The notes: generated by a model from the letters alone, not told the origin. Shown: positions 8,171 to 18,240, numbered from the stretch's first letter. The stretch: DNA of 64,000 bases from Flavobacteriaceae bacterium (GCA_009827225.1 WUAI01000009.1:1-64000); one strand, 5' to 3'. Translations and numbers: made by a program.

Positions 8171-10720
8171 TTATCTAATAATTAATTTTTTACTTACCAC
8201 TCCTGTGGAATTAGAAACTCTGATAAAATACAAACCAGAATTATAAGCATCTGTCGGGAGTTCAATATTTTGATTGCCATCAAACAAACCTTCGTATACT
8301 GTTCCGATTACTTTTCCTGAAATATCAAGAAGCTCTATTTTACCTTCTCCCGAAATGCTGTGCAATATACTAACCCTATTCGATGCAGGATTGGGACTCA
8401 ACATCACATCATTATCCGATAGTAAGAAATCGGTAGTGCTTAAGATTATTTGACCCAAATCATAACTATACATAGATCTTCCGTAAGTACCTGCATAGAG
8501 GGTGTTCGTCGGTTCGTGCAATTTTATATCCCTTGTGAGGGTGAGCGGTAGATTATTTCCTAAAATCGTCCAGGTATCACCATCATTTTCGGAATACCAC
8601 ACATTGAGATCTGTGGCGGCAAAAAGTAATGTTTCATCACTATTTGTGATAATATCATTCACAGGGATATCTGGCAGATTTCCTGAAACCGCGGTCCAGT
8701 TTTGGCCACCGTCGGTGGTTTTAAAAATATGTGGGTCGTAGTCAACAACGCCATAACCGGACATTGCCACATATGCAGTAAGGTCATCAGAGGGAGAAAT
8801 AGCAATGGATGTCACATATCTATCAGGCAATCCGTCACTCACATTCTCCCAGGTGATGCCGCCGTCGAAAGTAACCTGAACATTTCCGTCATCACTTCCC
8901 GTATATACGGTATTTAGGTTAAGGTAGGAGGGAGCGATGGCTGTAAGCGTTCCGTAACTCAATGAACCACTGGGATGAGGTCCGTCCGTAAGATCCGGAC
9001 TCATTACTGTCCAGAAAACCGCTCTTTCCGAACTGTATAATCTATTGGTTCCGTAATAGGCTGTGGCTGGATTGAATGGGGACAGAACCACAGGAGTGTT
9101 CCAGTTGTTTCGGTCGTTAAAGTCAATACCGTCGGTGGCGCCCTGGAAACTATTTCCACCATCCGTGGATCTTCCCAGTGCTCCAAATTGTGCTTCGGCA
9201 TAAACAAAGCTATTATCTTCAGGATCCACATTCACATGAAATCCATCACCACCCCAAATCGAACTCCAGTCGTCGAGCCCTCCTGTTATGGTCCGAATCG
9301 TGTTGTTGTCCTGCGTACCCCCATACAAACGTTCCGGTTGCAGATAATCCACTTCGATATTATAGAATTGCGTGAGCGGTAAATTGGTGAATTTATTCCA
9401 GCTATTTCCACCGTTTTCCGAGACGTAAATACCGCCATCGTTTCCTGCAATTACAAAGTCATTGTTTAGCTTGGAAAATTCCATGGCATGATGATCCACA
9501 TGCATACCGTTTACTTCGCTCCAGGATGTTCCACTATTAAAGGTTCGGTATAAAGTCTGTCCCAGCACATATACATTTTCAGGATCGGTGGGATGTACTC
9601 TCACATTTCCGAAGTACCAACCAAACGAAGCATCGATAAAACTTAAAGCTCCCTGGGTGACAAGCACCCAATTATTACCGTTGTTGGTGGATTTGTACAA
9701 TCCGTCGAAAGTGTTGGTGATTTCATTGGTTGTATACCTTGCATAAATTGTCGACGGATCAGATTCGGAAATGGCAAGACCAATACGCCCTCTTTGAGCG
9801 CTGGGCGCCGGCAGTCCGTTGGAAACCCCTAATTCCTCCCAGGTATCCCCACCATCAAGCGAACGGTGAATTGCTGACGTAACCCCGCCATAATCTCGTT
9901 GCCAGGGCTTACGCGTTCTTTCCCACATGGCGGCATATATAATATCGGTATTTTGTGGGTTAATCGCCACATCAATTGCAGCAGTTGAATCGGTCACAAA
10001 TAATACTTGTTCCCAATCCGTTCCTCCATTGGTAGTTCTGTATACACCGCGCTCTGAATTGTACCCGTATAATCTTCCTGCAGCAGCTACAAAAACCCGG
10101 TCTTCATCATTAGGATCCACCACTATTCTTCCGATGTGTTCGCTCTCATTAAGCCCTACATTCGTCCAGGAGTCTCCACCGTTTTGGGAACGGTATACCC
10201 CATCACCAAAGAATGCACCGGTATTCACACTTCCATTGGCTTCTCCTGTTCCGGCGTAAATTACTTGAGAATTTGAAGGTGCAATCGCAATATCACCAAT
10301 CGATAATCTAGATTGGTCGTCGAATATGGCTTCCCAACTATCACCCCTGTCGGTGGTTCTGAAGATACCTCCCGAAGCCGCTGCGGCATAGAAAACATCA
10401 TCACTGTCCGGGGAGATAGCCACGTCTGTAATTCTACCACCGGTATTAAACGGCCCTGCAAAAACCCAATCACCTCCGGAGTTACCACGATTATTCAAGA
10501 TTGATTTTGCCTGAAGTTCTGCTTCTTTGATGGCCTGACGGTTGATAAAATTGTTTGGATAGGCTCGTTCGTTATAGAACCATTCTCCCGGATAGAGTTC
10601 ATTTAAAGTTTCAGAAGAACTCGAGATGTCATCTTTAATCTGCTCGCGATTAATTTTTAAAATTCCCAGAACCATCACGGGAATCATAAGTAGCACAATT
10701 CTTTTCAATAGCTTTTGCAT
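8171..10720 (-). CDS. Secreted BNR/sortilin-like repeat protein with T9SS C-terminal domain
   Basis: This 849-residue protein begins with a signal peptide (residues 1-21) and is then filled with BNR/Asp-box repeats such as RTTDRGDSWE, RSQNGGDSWT, KTTDGGQNWT and YSENDGDTWT, recurring about every 50-70 residues. That pattern predicts one or two beta-propellers of the sortilin VPS10 or exo-sialidase/xyloglucanase type. The last ~80 residues (from about DNDVMLSPNPASNRVSI to VSKKLIIR) are a type A T9SS sorting domain, so the protein should cross the outer membrane and be released or anchored. Enzymatic activity cannot be assigned: Asp-box propellers can also be binding or scaffold modules. Confidence 0.87.
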   Translation of the reverse strand: MQKLLKRIVLLMIPVMVLGILKINREQIKDDISSSSETLNELYPGEWFYNERAYPNNFINRQAIKEAELQAKSILNNRGNSGGDWVFAGPFNTGGRITDVAISPDSDDVFYAAAASGGIFRTTDRGDSWEAIFDDQSRLSIGDIAIAPSNSQVIYAGTGEANGSVNTGAFFGDGVYRSQNGGDSWTNVGLNESEHIGRIVVDPNDEDRVFVAAAGRLYGYNSERGVYRTTNGGTDWEQVLFVTDSTAAIDVAINPQNTDIIYAAMWERTRKPWQRDYGGVTSAIHRSLDGGDTWEELGVSNGLPAPSAQRGRIGLAISESDPSTIYARYTTNEITNTFDGLYKSTNNGNNWVLVTQGALSFIDASFGWYFGNVRVHPTDPENVYVLGQTLYRTFNSGTSWSEVNGMHVDHHAMEFSKLNNDFVIAGNDGGIYVSENGGNSWNKFTNLPLTQFYNIEVDYLQPERLYGGTQDNNTIRTITGGLDDWSSIWGGDGFHVNVDPEDNSFVYAEAQFGALGRSTDGGNSFQGATDGIDFNDRNNWNTPVVLSPFNPATAYYGTNRLYSSERAVFWTVMSPDLTDGPHPSGSLSYGTLTAIAPSYLNLNTVYTGSDDGNVQVTFDGGITWENVSDGLPDRYVTSIAISPSDDLTAYVAMSGYGVVDYDPHIFKTTDGGQNWTAVSGNLPDIPVNDIITNSDETLLFAATDLNVWYSENDGDTWTILGNNLPLTLTRDIKLHEPTNTLYAGTYGRSMYSYDLGQIILSTTDFLLSDNDVMLSPNPASNRVSILHSISGEGKIELLDISGKVIGTVYEGLFDGNQNIELPTDAYNSGLYFIRVSNSTGVVSKKLIIR

Positions 10721-10828
10721 TTTTGGTTTTTTTGAGATTTATAAAAATACTATAAATCACCGAATCCAATGTTAAAAGAAACAAAACTGACCGCTATTAA
10801 TTTGTTTGAAATGGTTGTTAAAACAGCT

Positions 10829-10836
10829 ACCTTTAG
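10829..10836 (+). promoter_or_regulatory. Probable -7 promoter element for the S9 peptidase gene
   Basis: TACCTTTA matches seven of eight positions of TAnnTTTG and has TTTG copies about 20-26 bases upstream. It lies downstream of the longest-frame start (10769) and 20 bases before the ATG at 10856, which supports the later start. Confidence 0.4.
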
Positions 10837-10855
10837 CGTTCTCAAAAATTTTGAT

Positions 10856-12883
10856 ATGAATGCAAGATTGCTCTTACTACTCTTTATACTTATTGGTGCT
10901 GAAACATTTGGTCAGGTACAAAGCAAATTTGAATACCTTGATGTTTTTGAACTTGAATATGCCCGTAACCCTCAGATTTCTCCGGATGGAAATTATGTAG
11001 TCTATCGTAGAACCGGCTTCGATATTATGAAAGACCGTTCCAAGGGTAGTTTGTGGCTGTTGAGTACCGACGAAAGAAAGATTCATCATAAGCTTACTTC
11101 CTTTGAAAACAATGAAGGGTCGGCTCGCTGGTCTCCTTCGGGCGATCGAATTGCCTTTGTAAGTAACAAAGATGAAGGAAGTGAGATTTATGTTTACTGG
11201 ACGGATACAGGAAGCATTGCGAAATTGACGCAGTTGGAAAACAGTCCGTCTAATATTGAATGGTCTCCAGATGGTAGCAAGATCGCTTTTACCATGAAGG
11301 TAAATACCAAGGCGCCTGTAATAGCCAAGATGCCGAAAAAACCAAAAGATGCCAAATGGGCAAAGGCTCCTCGGATTACAGATCGGTTGAAACACGAAGC
11401 AGACGGAGCAGGATATTTGAAACCCGGTTTTACCCACATATTCGTTGTTCCATCCGAAGGTGGTACTCCTCGGCAAGTAACCACAGGAGATTACAACCAT
11501 GGAGGAAGTTTGTCCTGGTCCAAGAATGGTAAGAAGATCTATTTTTCCGCAAATCGTAACCCGGACTGGGAATATGATTTCAGAAATAGTGAAGTATATT
11601 CCATAGATACTTATAGTGGGATTTTTGAGGCGCTTACCTCGCGCTCGGGCCCGGACAGTCGTCCGATGGTCTCTCCTGATGGTAAATCGATAGCCTACAT
11701 TGGTTTTGAAGATAAAGTGCAGGCATATCAGACCCGCAAGTTGCAGGTGATGAATATCGATGGTAGCAACAAACGATTGGTCTCAGGCAAACTGGATCGA
11801 AGTGTTTCAGCTGCTCGTTGGGCGGCAGACAGCAAAGGATTTTACATTCAATACAACGATCTTGGACTCACGAAGATCGCACATCTGTCTCTCAGCGGTA
11901 AACTCACAGAAATTGTGGATAATGTGGGTGGAACTACGTTAGGGCGCCCCTATGCTAGTGGAAGTTTTTCTGTGGCAGAATCCGGCAAAATCGCGTATAC
12001 AATCTCTTATCCGGATCGACCTGCGGATGTGGCAATAACATCAAAATCTAATAAAAAGGCAGGAATCCTGACTAATTTGAACGAAGATCTGCTGGAGTTT
12101 AAATTGATGGCCCCTGTCGAAGAAATTTGGTATACGTCTTCCGTTGATGGAAGAAAAATTCAGGGCTGGTTGGTGTATCCCCCCAAATTTGACAAAAGAA
12201 AAAAATATCCCTTAATTGTTGAAAATCACGGCGGCCCCATACTTAATTATGGCCCGCATTTTTCTGCGGAAATACAATTGTATGCCGCGGCGGATAATTT
12301 TGTGTTCTACCCTAATCCAAGGGGAAGTACAAGTTACGGTGAAGAATTTGGGAACCTGTTATATAACAACTATCCGGGGGAGGATTATAACGATGTTATG
12401 GATGGAGTGGAAGCTGTGTTGAAAAGAGGGAAAGTGGATCCGAAGAGATTGTACGTAACCGGGGGAAGTGCCGGTGGAATCATGACAGCCTGGATCGTTG
12501 GTAAAACCAATAAATTTAAAGCGGCTGTGGTTGCTAAGCCTGTGGTAAACTGGATCAGTAAGACTTTGGTGGCGGATAATTATTACGGCTATGCTAATTC
12601 CCGTTATCCAGGTCAGCCATGGGAAAACTTTGAAGGGTATTGGAAGTTCTCACCAATCTCTCTCGTGGGGAACGTGGAAACCCCAACTATGGTCATGGTA
12701 GGAATGAACGATCTGAGAACTCCACCCAGTGAAGCCAAACAGTTATATCACGCTTTAAAGCTACGTAAAATAGAAACCGTACTGGTCGAAATACCTGAGG
12801 CGTCACATGGAATTGCAGCACGACCCAGTAATTTGATCACGAAGGTTGCACACACCCTAGCCTGGTTCGAAAAATATCAATAG
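10856..12883 (+). CDS. S9 family prolyl oligopeptidase-type peptidase, exported
   Basis: About 675 residues with a signal peptide (MNARLLLLLFILIGAETFGQ). Residues ~25-400 form a TolB/DPP-like propeller with repeats such as ARWSPSGDRIAF and IEWSPDGSKIAF. The C-terminal 270 residues are an alpha/beta hydrolase: nucleophile Ser in TGGSAGG (about 538), Asp in GMNDLRTPP (about 618), His in EASHGIAAR (about 649). Family members cleave peptides after proline or release N-terminal dipeptides or acyl residues. The frame is open back to 10769, but that extension puts 29 residues before the signal peptide and covers the promoter, so the ATG at 10856 is preferred. Divergent from the BNR protein. Confidence 0.9.
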   Translation: MNARLLLLLFILIGAETFGQVQSKFEYLDVFELEYARNPQISPDGNYVVYRRTGFDIMKDRSKGSLWLLSTDERKIHHKLTSFENNEGSARWSPSGDRIAFVSNKDEGSEIYVYWTDTGSIAKLTQLENSPSNIEWSPDGSKIAFTMKVNTKAPVIAKMPKKPKDAKWAKAPRITDRLKHEADGAGYLKPGFTHIFVVPSEGGTPRQVTTGDYNHGGSLSWSKNGKKIYFSANRNPDWEYDFRNSEVYSIDTYSGIFEALTSRSGPDSRPMVSPDGKSIAYIGFEDKVQAYQTRKLQVMNIDGSNKRLVSGKLDRSVSAARWAADSKGFYIQYNDLGLTKIAHLSLSGKLTEIVDNVGGTTLGRPYASGSFSVAESGKIAYTISYPDRPADVAITSKSNKKAGILTNLNEDLLEFKLMAPVEEIWYTSSVDGRKIQGWLVYPPKFDKRKKYPLIVENHGGPILNYGPHFSAEIQLYAAADNFVFYPNPRGSTSYGEEFGNLLYNNYPGEDYNDVMDGVEAVLKRGKVDPKRLYVTGGSAGGIMTAWIVGKTNKFKAAVVAKPVVNWISKTLVADNYYGYANSRYPGQPWENFEGYWKFSPISLVGNVETPTMVMVGMNDLRTPPSEAKQLYHALKLRKIETVLVEIPEASHGIAARPSNLITKVAHTLAWFEKYQ

Positions 12884-12887
12884 GTCA

Positions 12888-13673
12888 TTATTGATACCAG
12901 TCGAGCTGTATCAACTCGATTTGATTAGCGGTGTCTTTCTTTTTTAATGCCGCTTCAAACATTTTCATATTACTGAAACCGGCCGCTCCACGATAGTGAT
13001 AAGGGTAAACGGTTTTCGGTTTGAAGGTAGCGATCGCTTGAGCCGCTTGTATCTCCGTCATGGTATATGGAAGGTTTACCGAAATGAAGGCTACATCGAT
13101 GTCCTGCAGTTCCAACATCTCAGGGATATCCTCCGTATCTCCGGAAATATATACTCTTTTACCCTCGCTTTCAATAACGTAACCATTTCCTCGTCCCTTC
13201 GGATGGAATCGCAGCGATTCATCCCTTAAATTGTACATTGGGATCGCCTTTACGTTAAATCCAAAACGCTCCTTGGACTCTCCGTTATTAAGCACATCAA
13301 TTTGTGCGTCAAATTCAGTAGGGATCGAGTCTGCCACGGCCTGAGGTACTATAATCTTCGCTTTTTCCGTATTTAATTCCTGTAAGGTTGCGACGCTCAT
13401 ATGGTCTCCATGAATATCGGTGATCAATATCAGATCGGCGAGTGGGTATTCGGCAAAGCGCTCTGCACCGCCAACGGGGTCGACATAGATGGTTTTATCA
13501 TTCCATTCCAGAACCATGGTGGCATGTGATATGGGATTTACCTTAAAATCTTCCTGTTGTTCTTTTTCTTGAGTTTGAGAGGAGTTGCTGTCTTCTGATT
13601 TATCGGTTTCAGATTTACACGCTATAAGCACTATAGATAGCATAAAAACGGAAAAAAATTTCTTCATTATCAT
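12888..13673 (-). CDS. MBL-fold metallo-hydrolase lipoprotein (UlaG-like)
   Basis: This 261-residue protein has a lipoprotein signal (VLIAC, Cys near residue 19) followed by a low-complexity Ser/Glu/Gln linker, then a beta-lactamase-fold domain. Seen motifs are SHATMVLEWNDKTIYVDP (first strand pair and Asp), TDIHGDHMS (metal-binding HxDH-like loop, here D-I-H-G-D-H), YISGDTEDIPEM and YPYHYRGAAG. This arrangement resembles UlaG-type MBL proteins. The substrate is unknown. A start two codons later (MKKFF) is equally possible. Convergent with the S9 peptidase, with a 4-base gap. Confidence 0.85.
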   Translation of the reverse strand: MIMKKFFSVFMLSIVLIACKSETDKSEDSNSSQTQEKEQQEDFKVNPISHATMVLEWNDKTIYVDPVGGAERFAEYPLADLILITDIHGDHMSVATLQELNTEKAKIIVPQAVADSIPTEFDAQIDVLNNGESKERFGFNVKAIPMYNLRDESLRFHPKGRGNGYVIESEGKRVYISGDTEDIPEMLELQDIDVAFISVNLPYTMTEIQAAQAIATFKPKTVYPYHYRGAAGFSNMKMFEAALKKKDTANQIELIQLDWYQ

Positions 13674-13713
13674 GTTTTCGCCAAAGATACGAACTCAGAT
13701 ACTACATGACAAC

Positions 13714-14655
13714 CTATAACTTTAATTCCATTTTAATGTTACTTCTTTGATAGGGAGAATCTGGTTCCACAGGTACCTCTTTAAAGCCATACTTACGATA
13801 TATATAAATCGCATTATCCAGTAAGGTATTGGAATACAGAAAGAGCATGTCAAAATTGTTTTCTCTTCCAAAGTCAATACAGTGCTGCATTAATTGTTGT
13901 CCTACTTTACGGCCTCTCATGGAAGGATGCACCGCCATTTTGGTAAGCTCGTAGCAATTATTGTCAGCTTTCATGAGCGCTACGGTCCCTACGGCCTTTC
14001 CGTCTTCCACCGCAAAGAAGATATAACCTCCGGGCCCCAAAATATGCTTTTCAGGATTACTCAACACCTCTTTATCAAAATCTTCCACATAAAAATAGGT
14101 TTCCAACCATTCAATATTGAGATCATAGAAAGCGTCCCGATGTTCCGCGGTAAAATCAATGATTGGAATTTCCAATCGTTTTTTCATGTTATCAAGAATA
14201 GTTTTTAAAAACGTGCCCGAGTGCAATGCATCTTCGAAATGGTTGATGTGTTCAAGAATTGATGAGTGTTTTCCTTGGGTGTACGTTTCAACGGCTTCTG
14301 TCATGGCTTGCCAGAGCGGTTGCATTCGAATATGTAGTTTCTTTCCTTTTTCTGAAAGACTTACTTTTTTTTTGCGTCTGTCTTCATCATCCGGTATAAT
14401 TACAATCAGTTCTTTTTTGTTCAGTTTATTGATGGTTTGTGTGACTGCCGGTTGTGAAGTTTGGAGCAGTTCCAGTAACCGATTGTTGGTAATTGAAGAA
14501 TGCTTCGCAATGTTGTAGAATGCCGGGAATAAGTATGGGTCAAAGTCTATATTAAAATGGTTATAAGCCTGTTGTATGTTTTTCATGCAAGCCTCGCTAA
14601 GTCGCTTTAAGCGAGATCCAAGCCCGAGTTCTCCTAATGATTTCAGTGAATCCAT
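13714..14655 (-). CDS. MarR-type regulator fused to a GNAT N-acetyltransferase
   Basis: This 313-residue protein joins two domains. Residues ~30-150 form a winged-helix MarR domain (LLELLQTSQPAVTQTINKL recognition helix; wing IIPDDEDRRKKKVSLSEKG). Residues ~165-313 form a GNAT domain with the acetyl-CoA loop MRGRKVGQQLM and the C-terminal YRKYGF element. This fusion is known in many bacteria and is usually annotated as a bifunctional regulator/acetyltransferase, with acetyl-acceptor ligand and DNA target unknown. The gene stands alone between the MBL lipoprotein and hutG. Confidence 0.88.
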   Translation of the reverse strand: MDSLKSLGELGLGSRLKRLSEACMKNIQQAYNHFNIDFDPYLFPAFYNIAKHSSITNNRLLELLQTSQPAVTQTINKLNKKELIVIIPDDEDRRKKKVSLSEKGKKLHIRMQPLWQAMTEAVETYTQGKHSSILEHINHFEDALHSGTFLKTILDNMKKRLEIPIIDFTAEHRDAFYDLNIEWLETYFYVEDFDKEVLSNPEKHILGPGGYIFFAVEDGKAVGTVALMKADNNCYELTKMAVHPSMRGRKVGQQLMQHCIDFGRENNFDMLFLYSNTLLDNAIYIYRKYGFKEVPVEPDSPYQRSNIKMELKL

Positions 14656-14718
14656 AAGTTATTATATAAGTACTTATGCAAATATACAAGTTTTCTGGAA
14701 TATCATGCTCCCTTTTAT

Positions 14719-15723
14719 TTATTTCTGAAGAATTTTACTGATGAGATATGCCGTACTTCTGGCCACCTGATTTTCAAACAATTCATATTTTGGGGCTCCT
14801 TCACAGATATGGATATAACAACAATTCTTATGGCCGGACAATTCTGAGACAAAGAATCGTGCGTCATTCAGAGAAAAACCTAACGGACTCATAGCACTGC
14901 TGCCCATTCCGGCTAAAACATCGAGATCGATTTCTAAACCAAAGGGTGCTGAACCGCAATGTTTCCGGGCGTCCTCTATGGCAGTTTTTAGATTGGATTT
15001 CCCAGATGCATATATATCCTCAAGCCAAACATATTTAACGTCGGTTTTAACCTCCTCAATCGAATCCAGAATAGCCTGTGAGGTATAGTTCTTATGTAAG
15101 CCCACAATAAAATACTTATTCAAAAACCCATCTTCTTTGGCATAAGAGAATCCGTTGCCACTATGCCGATGTTCCAACGGCCTGAAATCGGTATGGGCAT
15201 CCAGGTTGATAGCATTCACTGGATTACCATATGACTCTGAACTTCCCTTTATATTTCCGTAGGCATTGTTATGTCCTCCACCTATCAGGATAGGAATCTT
15301 ATTGAGATCGATGATAGCTTTTACGATACGAGACACCTTTTCATCCAGGCCCTTTACCAAAGCACCAATCTTATTCGGAAAAAACGGATCTTCATCCGTG
15401 AGTTCCATGGCTTCCAGCATTTCCTCTTTGCAGTCCACTTCTCCTAACAGAACCAGATTGTCCACGTCAAAATTCTCATTGTTTTGGAAATTAGACAGGA
15501 CTGTGATTACTGATTTCCAGGCTTTAGCGGCACCAGGCCTGCCAAAATTTGCCCTAACTCCTATATCTTCAGGTATGCCAAGCAACACGTACCTGGCGTC
15601 AAGTTCCGCAAGAGCTTCCCAACTTTGGGCCGTTTTAAGCACTTCACCTATTTTTTCCTCTCCCCATCGCCAACGCGTAATTTGTTTAAGGTCTTCGCTT
15701 GTATAAAATTGTACATCATTCAT
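14719..15723 (-). CDS. hutG: Formimidoylglutamase (arginase/ureohydrolase family)
   Basis: This 334-residue enzyme shows the ureohydrolase metal sites: GGGHNNAYG, NLDAHTDFRP and GLEIDLDVL. These coordinate two manganese ions for hydrolysis of a guanidino or formimino C-N bond. Arginase-like enzymes of this subgroup next to imidazolonepropionase act as HutG, splitting N-formimino-glutamate into glutamate and formamide in histidine degradation. The start overlaps the end of hutI by 8 bases, which fixes the pathway assignment and implies translational coupling. The neighbouring steps hutH and hutU are not in the window. Confidence 0.88.
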   Translation of the reverse strand: MNDVQFYTSEDLKQITRWRWGEEKIGEVLKTAQSWEALAELDARYVLLGIPEDIGVRANFGRPGAAKAWKSVITVLSNFQNNENFDVDNLVLLGEVDCKEEMLEAMELTDEDPFFPNKIGALVKGLDEKVSRIVKAIIDLNKIPILIGGGHNNAYGNIKGSSESYGNPVNAINLDAHTDFRPLEHRHSGNGFSYAKEDGFLNKYFIVGLHKNYTSQAILDSIEEVKTDVKYVWLEDIYASGKSNLKTAIEDARKHCGSAPFGLEIDLDVLAGMGSSAMSPLGFSLNDARFFVSELSGHKNCCYIHICEGAPKYELFENQVARSTAYLISKILQK

Positions 15724-16960
15724 GTTTCCAGGGCTTTCCGTTAATAAATACCGTGTCTATTAAATTACTTCCGAAAGCATACGGCAAGTATCCATAAGAC
15801 GGAATATTTTTAGTGATGATCAAGTTGGCTTTCTTCCCCCGGGTTACAGATCCATGCGATTCCGAAAGTCCCATCGCATAAGCACCATTTAATGTGGCTG
15901 CGTTAATGGCTTCTTCCGGGGTGAGTTTCATCTTAATACAGGCGGCAGCGACTACAAAATTCATATTTCCTGTTGGAGAGGAGCCGGGATTATAATCGGT
16001 GGCCAGGGCCAGGGGTAGAGCGGCATCAATTATTCTTCGTCCCGGGGTATAAGGAATACTCAAAAAATAGGAACAGGCGGGTAATGCCACCGGCATGGTT
16101 TCACTTCCTTTAAGGGCATCAATGTCTTCATCGGTCAGAATTTCCAGGTGATCTACAGAGAGTGCGTTGTGGTCCACACCCGCTTGAACACCTCCGATGG
16201 CATTGAATTGATTCACATGAATCTTTGGCACGAGTCCGTAGGGTTTTGCAGCCTTCAGTAATCGATGTGTATCTTCTACCGTGAAATAACCTTCCTCGCA
16301 AAAAATGTCTACATAGTCTGCCAGGTTTTCTTCAGCGATTTTCGGAATCATCTCGTTGCAAATCTGCTCCAGATAAGCATCCTTGTTGTCTTTAAAATTT
16401 TCGGGAACTGCATGAGCCCCAAGGAACGTAGTTTTAATAGTTGCCGGATAATTCGCGGCCAGTCGTTTGGCCACCCGTAACATTTTCAATTCACTTTCCA
16501 TGGTGAGACCATAGCCACTTTTAATTTCTACGGCCCCGGTTCCCAGGGAAATTACCTCTTTCAATCGTGCTTCCGACTGGCGGTATAATTCTTCCTCGGG
16601 AGTATCACGTAATAATTTTGCACTGTTTAAAATCCCTCCTCCCTTGCTGGCGATCTCCTGGTAAGTTAGGCCATTGATACGATCCACAAATTCCTGTTCC
16701 CTGTTTCCGGCATACACCAAATGTGTATGAGAGTCGCACCAAGACGGAAGAACAATTTTGCCTTGACAGTCGATAGTTTCATCTACTAGAGACGGGACTT
16801 GTTCATTCATATTTCCGAAGTTGGAAATACTATCACCTTCAATCAGTAACCACGCATTTTCAATGGTGGGTAGTTCTTTAAGGCGATTACCACTTATTTT
16901 ACTTTCTGAAATATCACGAATTTGAAGTAATTCCTTAATGTTGGTGAGCAGAACTTTCAT
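15716..16960 (-). CDS. hutI: Imidazolonepropionase
   Basis: A 414-residue amidohydrolase with the metal-binding HTHLVYAGNREQEF motif near residue 79, KSGYGLTMESE, the FLGAHAVP segment, a HVNQFNAIGG histidine and the late Asp in ALATDYNPGSSP. It opens the imidazolone ring to give N-formimino-glutamate, the third step of histidine catabolism. It is the first gene of a two-gene operon with hutG (8-base overlap). The ATG at 16960 fits the usual N terminus (MKVLLTNIKELLQ). Confidence 0.93.
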   Translation of the reverse strand: MKVLLTNIKELLQIRDISESKISGNRLKELPTIENAWLLIEGDSISNFGNMNEQVPSLVDETIDCQGKIVLPSWCDSHTHLVYAGNREQEFVDRINGLTYQEIASKGGGILNSAKLLRDTPEEELYRQSEARLKEVISLGTGAVEIKSGYGLTMESELKMLRVAKRLAANYPATIKTTFLGAHAVPENFKDNKDAYLEQICNEMIPKIAEENLADYVDIFCEEGYFTVEDTHRLLKAAKPYGLVPKIHVNQFNAIGGVQAGVDHNALSVDHLEILTDEDIDALKGSETMPVALPACSYFLSIPYTPGRRIIDAALPLALATDYNPGSSPTGNMNFVVAAACIKMKLTPEEAINAATLNGAYAMGLSESHGSVTRGKKANLIITKNIPSYGYLPYAFGSNLIDTVFINGKPWKHE

Positions 16961-17022
16961 TGGATAAATATAGCAAACCTAAAAATGAATTAATACCTTA
17001 GACGATCAAAAGTTACTAGGTT

Positions 17023-18195
17023 ATGAAACCCGAAAAGTTAGGAATCAATACCATTTGCACCCACGTAGGTGAGCTGAAAGACGAGCAATTCAAAGGCTCC
17101 GTTTCCCCTTTATATATGGGAAGTTCGTATGCATATGAAGATGTTGATATAAAACGTTACCCCAGGTATTTTAACACCCCTAATCAAGAGGCTTTAAGCA
17201 AGAAAATAGCCGCGTTGGAGCATTGTGAAAGTGCGTTGATATTTGGAAGTGGAATGGCCGCAGTGAGTCATACTTTGTTGGCATTCTTGCAAAAGGGTGA
17301 TCATGTCGTAATTCAAAAGACTATTTACGGAGGGGCGTTTAATTTCATGGTGGAGGAATTTCCTAAATATGGAATCGAATTTGATTTCACCGACGGATTT
17401 TCTGAAGATGAATTTGAGGAGAAAATTAAGTCCAACACACGGGTAATCTATGTGGAGACTCCTTCAAATCCGTTGATGTTGATCACTGATCTTGAGATGA
17501 TCTCAAAACTGGCTAAATCTCATGGGCTGGTGAGTATCATCGACAATACATTTGCTTCCCCTGTGAATCAGAATCCCGCCGATTTCGGTATTGATGTGAT
17601 TATTCACTCTGCGACCAAATATATGGGAGGGCATAGCGACATTTGTGCCGGTACTGTCGCCGCTTCCGAAGTACATATTCAACAAATTTGGAATGTGAGT
17701 AAAAATATAGGAGGTAGCCTTAGTGATTATACAGTGTGGTTATTGGAAAGAAGTATGAAAACCCTCGTTTTAAGGGTAAAGGCTCAAAACAGGAATGCAA
17801 AGCGATTGGCAAAATGGCTGAATAAACATTCATTGGTATCTAAAGTATACTATCCGGGATTAAAAGACCATCCGGACCATAATATCGCGAAAAAACAAAT
17901 GAGAGGCTATACCGGGATGTTGTCGTTTGAACTTATTCCAGAAATAGATCCTGATGAGTTTATGAAATCCCTCAAACTGATCAAACAATCCATGAGTTTG
18001 GCTGGAATTGAATCGACGATTTTATCTCCTGTGAAAACTTCACATGCATTGTTATCTCCTGAGGAACGCAGGCGCCAGGGAATTGCGGACGGACTTTTAC
18101 GCTTTTCCGTGGGCATTGAAGACAAGAAAGATCTGATAGTCGATCTTGAACAGGCCTTTGCAAGGATGAATGAAAAATTACTCCAGTTGGGTTAA
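17023..18195 (+). CDS. Trans-sulfuration family PLP enzyme (cystathionine gamma-lyase/synthase type)
   Basis: A 390-residue fold-type I PLP enzyme. Visible landmarks are the phosphate-binding FGSGMAAVSHTLLAFL, ETPSNPL, the PLP-contacting Asp in SIIDNTFASPVNQ, and the Schiff-base Lys in HSATKYMGGHSD. The C-terminal domain includes the substrate-gating LAGIESTILSPVKTSH. The family covers cystathionine gamma-lyase, beta-lyase, gamma-synthase and methionine gamma-lyase; eye inspection cannot separate them. Divergent from hutI with a 62-base gap, and followed by a strong terminator before the convergent pckA. A second, distinct member lies at 60040-61260. Confidence 0.85.
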   Translation: MKPEKLGINTICTHVGELKDEQFKGSVSPLYMGSSYAYEDVDIKRYPRYFNTPNQEALSKKIAALEHCESALIFGSGMAAVSHTLLAFLQKGDHVVIQKTIYGGAFNFMVEEFPKYGIEFDFTDGFSEDEFEEKIKSNTRVIYVETPSNPLMLITDLEMISKLAKSHGLVSIIDNTFASPVNQNPADFGIDVIIHSATKYMGGHSDICAGTVAASEVHIQQIWNVSKNIGGSLSDYTVWLLERSMKTLVLRVKAQNRNAKRLAKWLNKHSLVSKVYYPGLKDHPDHNIAKKQMRGYTGMLSFELIPEIDPDEFMKSLKLIKQSMSLAGIESTILSPVKTSHALLSPEERRRQGIADGLLRFSVGIEDKKDLIVDLEQAFARMNEKLLQLG

Positions 18196-18205
18196 ACAAT
18201 TGGTG

Positions 18206-18235
18206 AAAAAAAGGAACTCATCTGAGTTCCTTTTT
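18206..18235. terminator. Bidirectional rho-independent terminator
   Basis: A perfect hairpin GGAACTCA-TC-TGAGTTCC is flanked by an A-run upstream and a T-run downstream, so it can terminate both the PLP enzyme gene and the convergent pckA. Confidence 0.85.
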
Positions 18236-18240
18236 CCTTT

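Noticed and set aside
10877..11500. 207-residue minus-strand frame
   Set aside because: Antisense shadow of the S9 peptidase.
15266..15706. 146-residue plus-strand frame
   Set aside because: Antisense shadow of hutG, which has clear motifs.
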